Source: Halopseudomonas formosensis (lineage in GTDB: Bacteria > Pseudomonadota > Gammaproteobacteria > Pseudomonadales > Pseudomonadaceae). From it: DNA of 64,000 nucleotides. Shown here piece by piece: positions 63,470-64,000 of this stretch. The translations under genes were made by a program, and so were the position numbers. Every line of letters begins with the position of its first letter. The stretch's first letter is position 1. The DNA is taken from NCBI RefSeq assembly GCF_900115905.1, contig NZ_FOYD01000001.1, forward strand, positions 496,001 to 560,000, given 5' to 3'. Below the pieces are notes generated by a model. It made no database searches. It was not told the DNA's origin and saw only the letters and a list, made by a program, of their open reading frames with translations.

Positions 63470-64000
63470 ATGAAACTCGATAACAAGATTGCCTTCGTGA
63501 CCGGAGCCGCCCAGGGCATGGGGGCTGCCATCGTCCGCCAGTTCGTGGAGCAGGGCGCCGTGGTCTATGCCGCCGACATCAATGAAGAAGCCATCACCGC
63601 CAGCGTCGCCGACCTCAAGGGGCGCGCCCACGCCGTGGTGTGCAACGTGATGGACGAGGCCTCGGTCCAGGCTGCCATGCAGCGTATCGCCGACGAAGCC
63701 GGACGCCTGGATGTGCTGGTCAACAATGCCGGCACCGGCTCGGTCGACAGTTTCCTGGATACCCCGGTGGAGCACTGGGATCGGGTGGTCGGCGTCAACC
63801 TCAAGGGTACCTTCCTGTGCGCCCGCGAAGCTGCCCGGCTGATGGTCTCCAAGGGCACCGCCGGCACCATTATCAACTTCTCCAGCACCGGTGCGCTGAC
63901 GGGTGAAGGCCCCAGCCACTATGTCGCCTCCAAGGCCGGCGTGATGGGCCTGACCCGCAGCCTGGCCCGCGAGCTGGCGCCGCAGAAGATCCGCGTCAAC
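63470..64000 (+). CDS. Short-chain dehydrogenase/reductase, 3' end beyond the window
   Basis: The first 177 residues of an SDR, open to the window edge. TGAAQGMGAA is the cofactor loop, NNAGTG the structural motif, and Ser138, Tyr151 and Lys155 (YVASK) the catalytic residues. AGGAG precedes the start by 5 bases. Divergent from the MFS gene across 211 bases that contain two operator-like repeats, so it probably starts another unit of the same regulon. Confidence 0.9.
   Translation, partial: MKLDNKIAFVTGAAQGMGAAIVRQFVEQGAVVYAADINEEAITASVADLKGRAHAVVCNVMDEASVQAAMQRIADEAGRLDVLVNNAGTGSVDSFLDTPVEHWDRVVGVNLKGTFLCAREAARLMVSKGTAGTIINFSSTGALTGEGPSHYVASKAGVMGLTRSLARELAPQKIRVN

Overview
The window looks like a chromosome segment of a high-GC gammaproteobacterium in the Pseudomonas clade. 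The block from about 21 to 43 kb carries the order (FAD oxidoreductase, waaA, tolC, thiC, nudF, DUF1249, cpdA, parE, parC, serB, fimX) that I remember from Pseudomonas aeruginosa. ParC has Ser87 and Glu91 at the numbering used for P. aeruginosa. Two traits are unlike P. aeruginosa: an EF-P/EpmA/EpmB lysine-modification set at 43.4-46.2 kb, and a PPi-dependent phosphofructokinase. A marine or environmental branch such as the P. pertucinogena group (Halopseudomonas) would fit, but that is inference.

Layout. 1-20 kb: the 3' part of a vanillyl-alcohol-oxidase/4-cresol-dehydrogenase-type flavoprotein, a ferric-reductase-like membrane protein, and a set of predicted exported lipoprotein hydrolases. 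That set is two tandem paralogous type-B carboxylesterases, a third shorter one, and a sulfatase with a C-terminal dockerin-like calcium-binding repeat. Housekeeping genes (ppa, pfp, mpl, ubiX), a peroxiredoxin, a crotonase, an MHS-type transporter and an acetate CoA-transferase lie among and beside them. 21-43 kb: the conserved Pseudomonas block, with a TPP riboswitch before thiC, the topoisomerase IV genes separated by a small retropepsin-like gene, and FimX beside a PilZ-like protein. 43-48.4 kb: epmB, efp, epmA, then yjcH-actP for acetate uptake.

48.4-49.1 kb holds a non-coding RNA candidate of the RsmY/RsmZ (CsrA-titrating) type. It has seven GGA motifs, a good sigma70 promoter and a strong terminator.

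49.2-64 kb is an accessory catabolic island. A forward unit encodes an Fe-S flavin oxidoreductase, an FAD dehydrogenase, two acyl-CoA dehydrogenases, an acyl-CoA ligase, an SDR and an MFS transporter. A reverse unit encodes a second, full-length Fe-S/FMN/FAD oxidoreductase, a meta-cleavage-type C-C hydrolase and another MFS transporter. A divergent SDR runs off the end. Two perfect copies of the inverted repeat ATCGTC-N6-GACGAT precede forward genes, and two imperfect copies lie in the divergent promoter region, so one regulator probably controls the island. The gene set suggests CoA-dependent breakdown of an alicyclic, terpenoid or steroid-like acid. The substrate cannot be read from the sequence.

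REP-type palindromes are scattered between genes: a GAGCACCAGCTC family at 11, 29, 36 and 39 kb, and a TAGGAGCGGCG family in a 91-base direct repeat at 58.7 kb. I saw no CRISPR array, tRNA, rRNA or insertion sequence.
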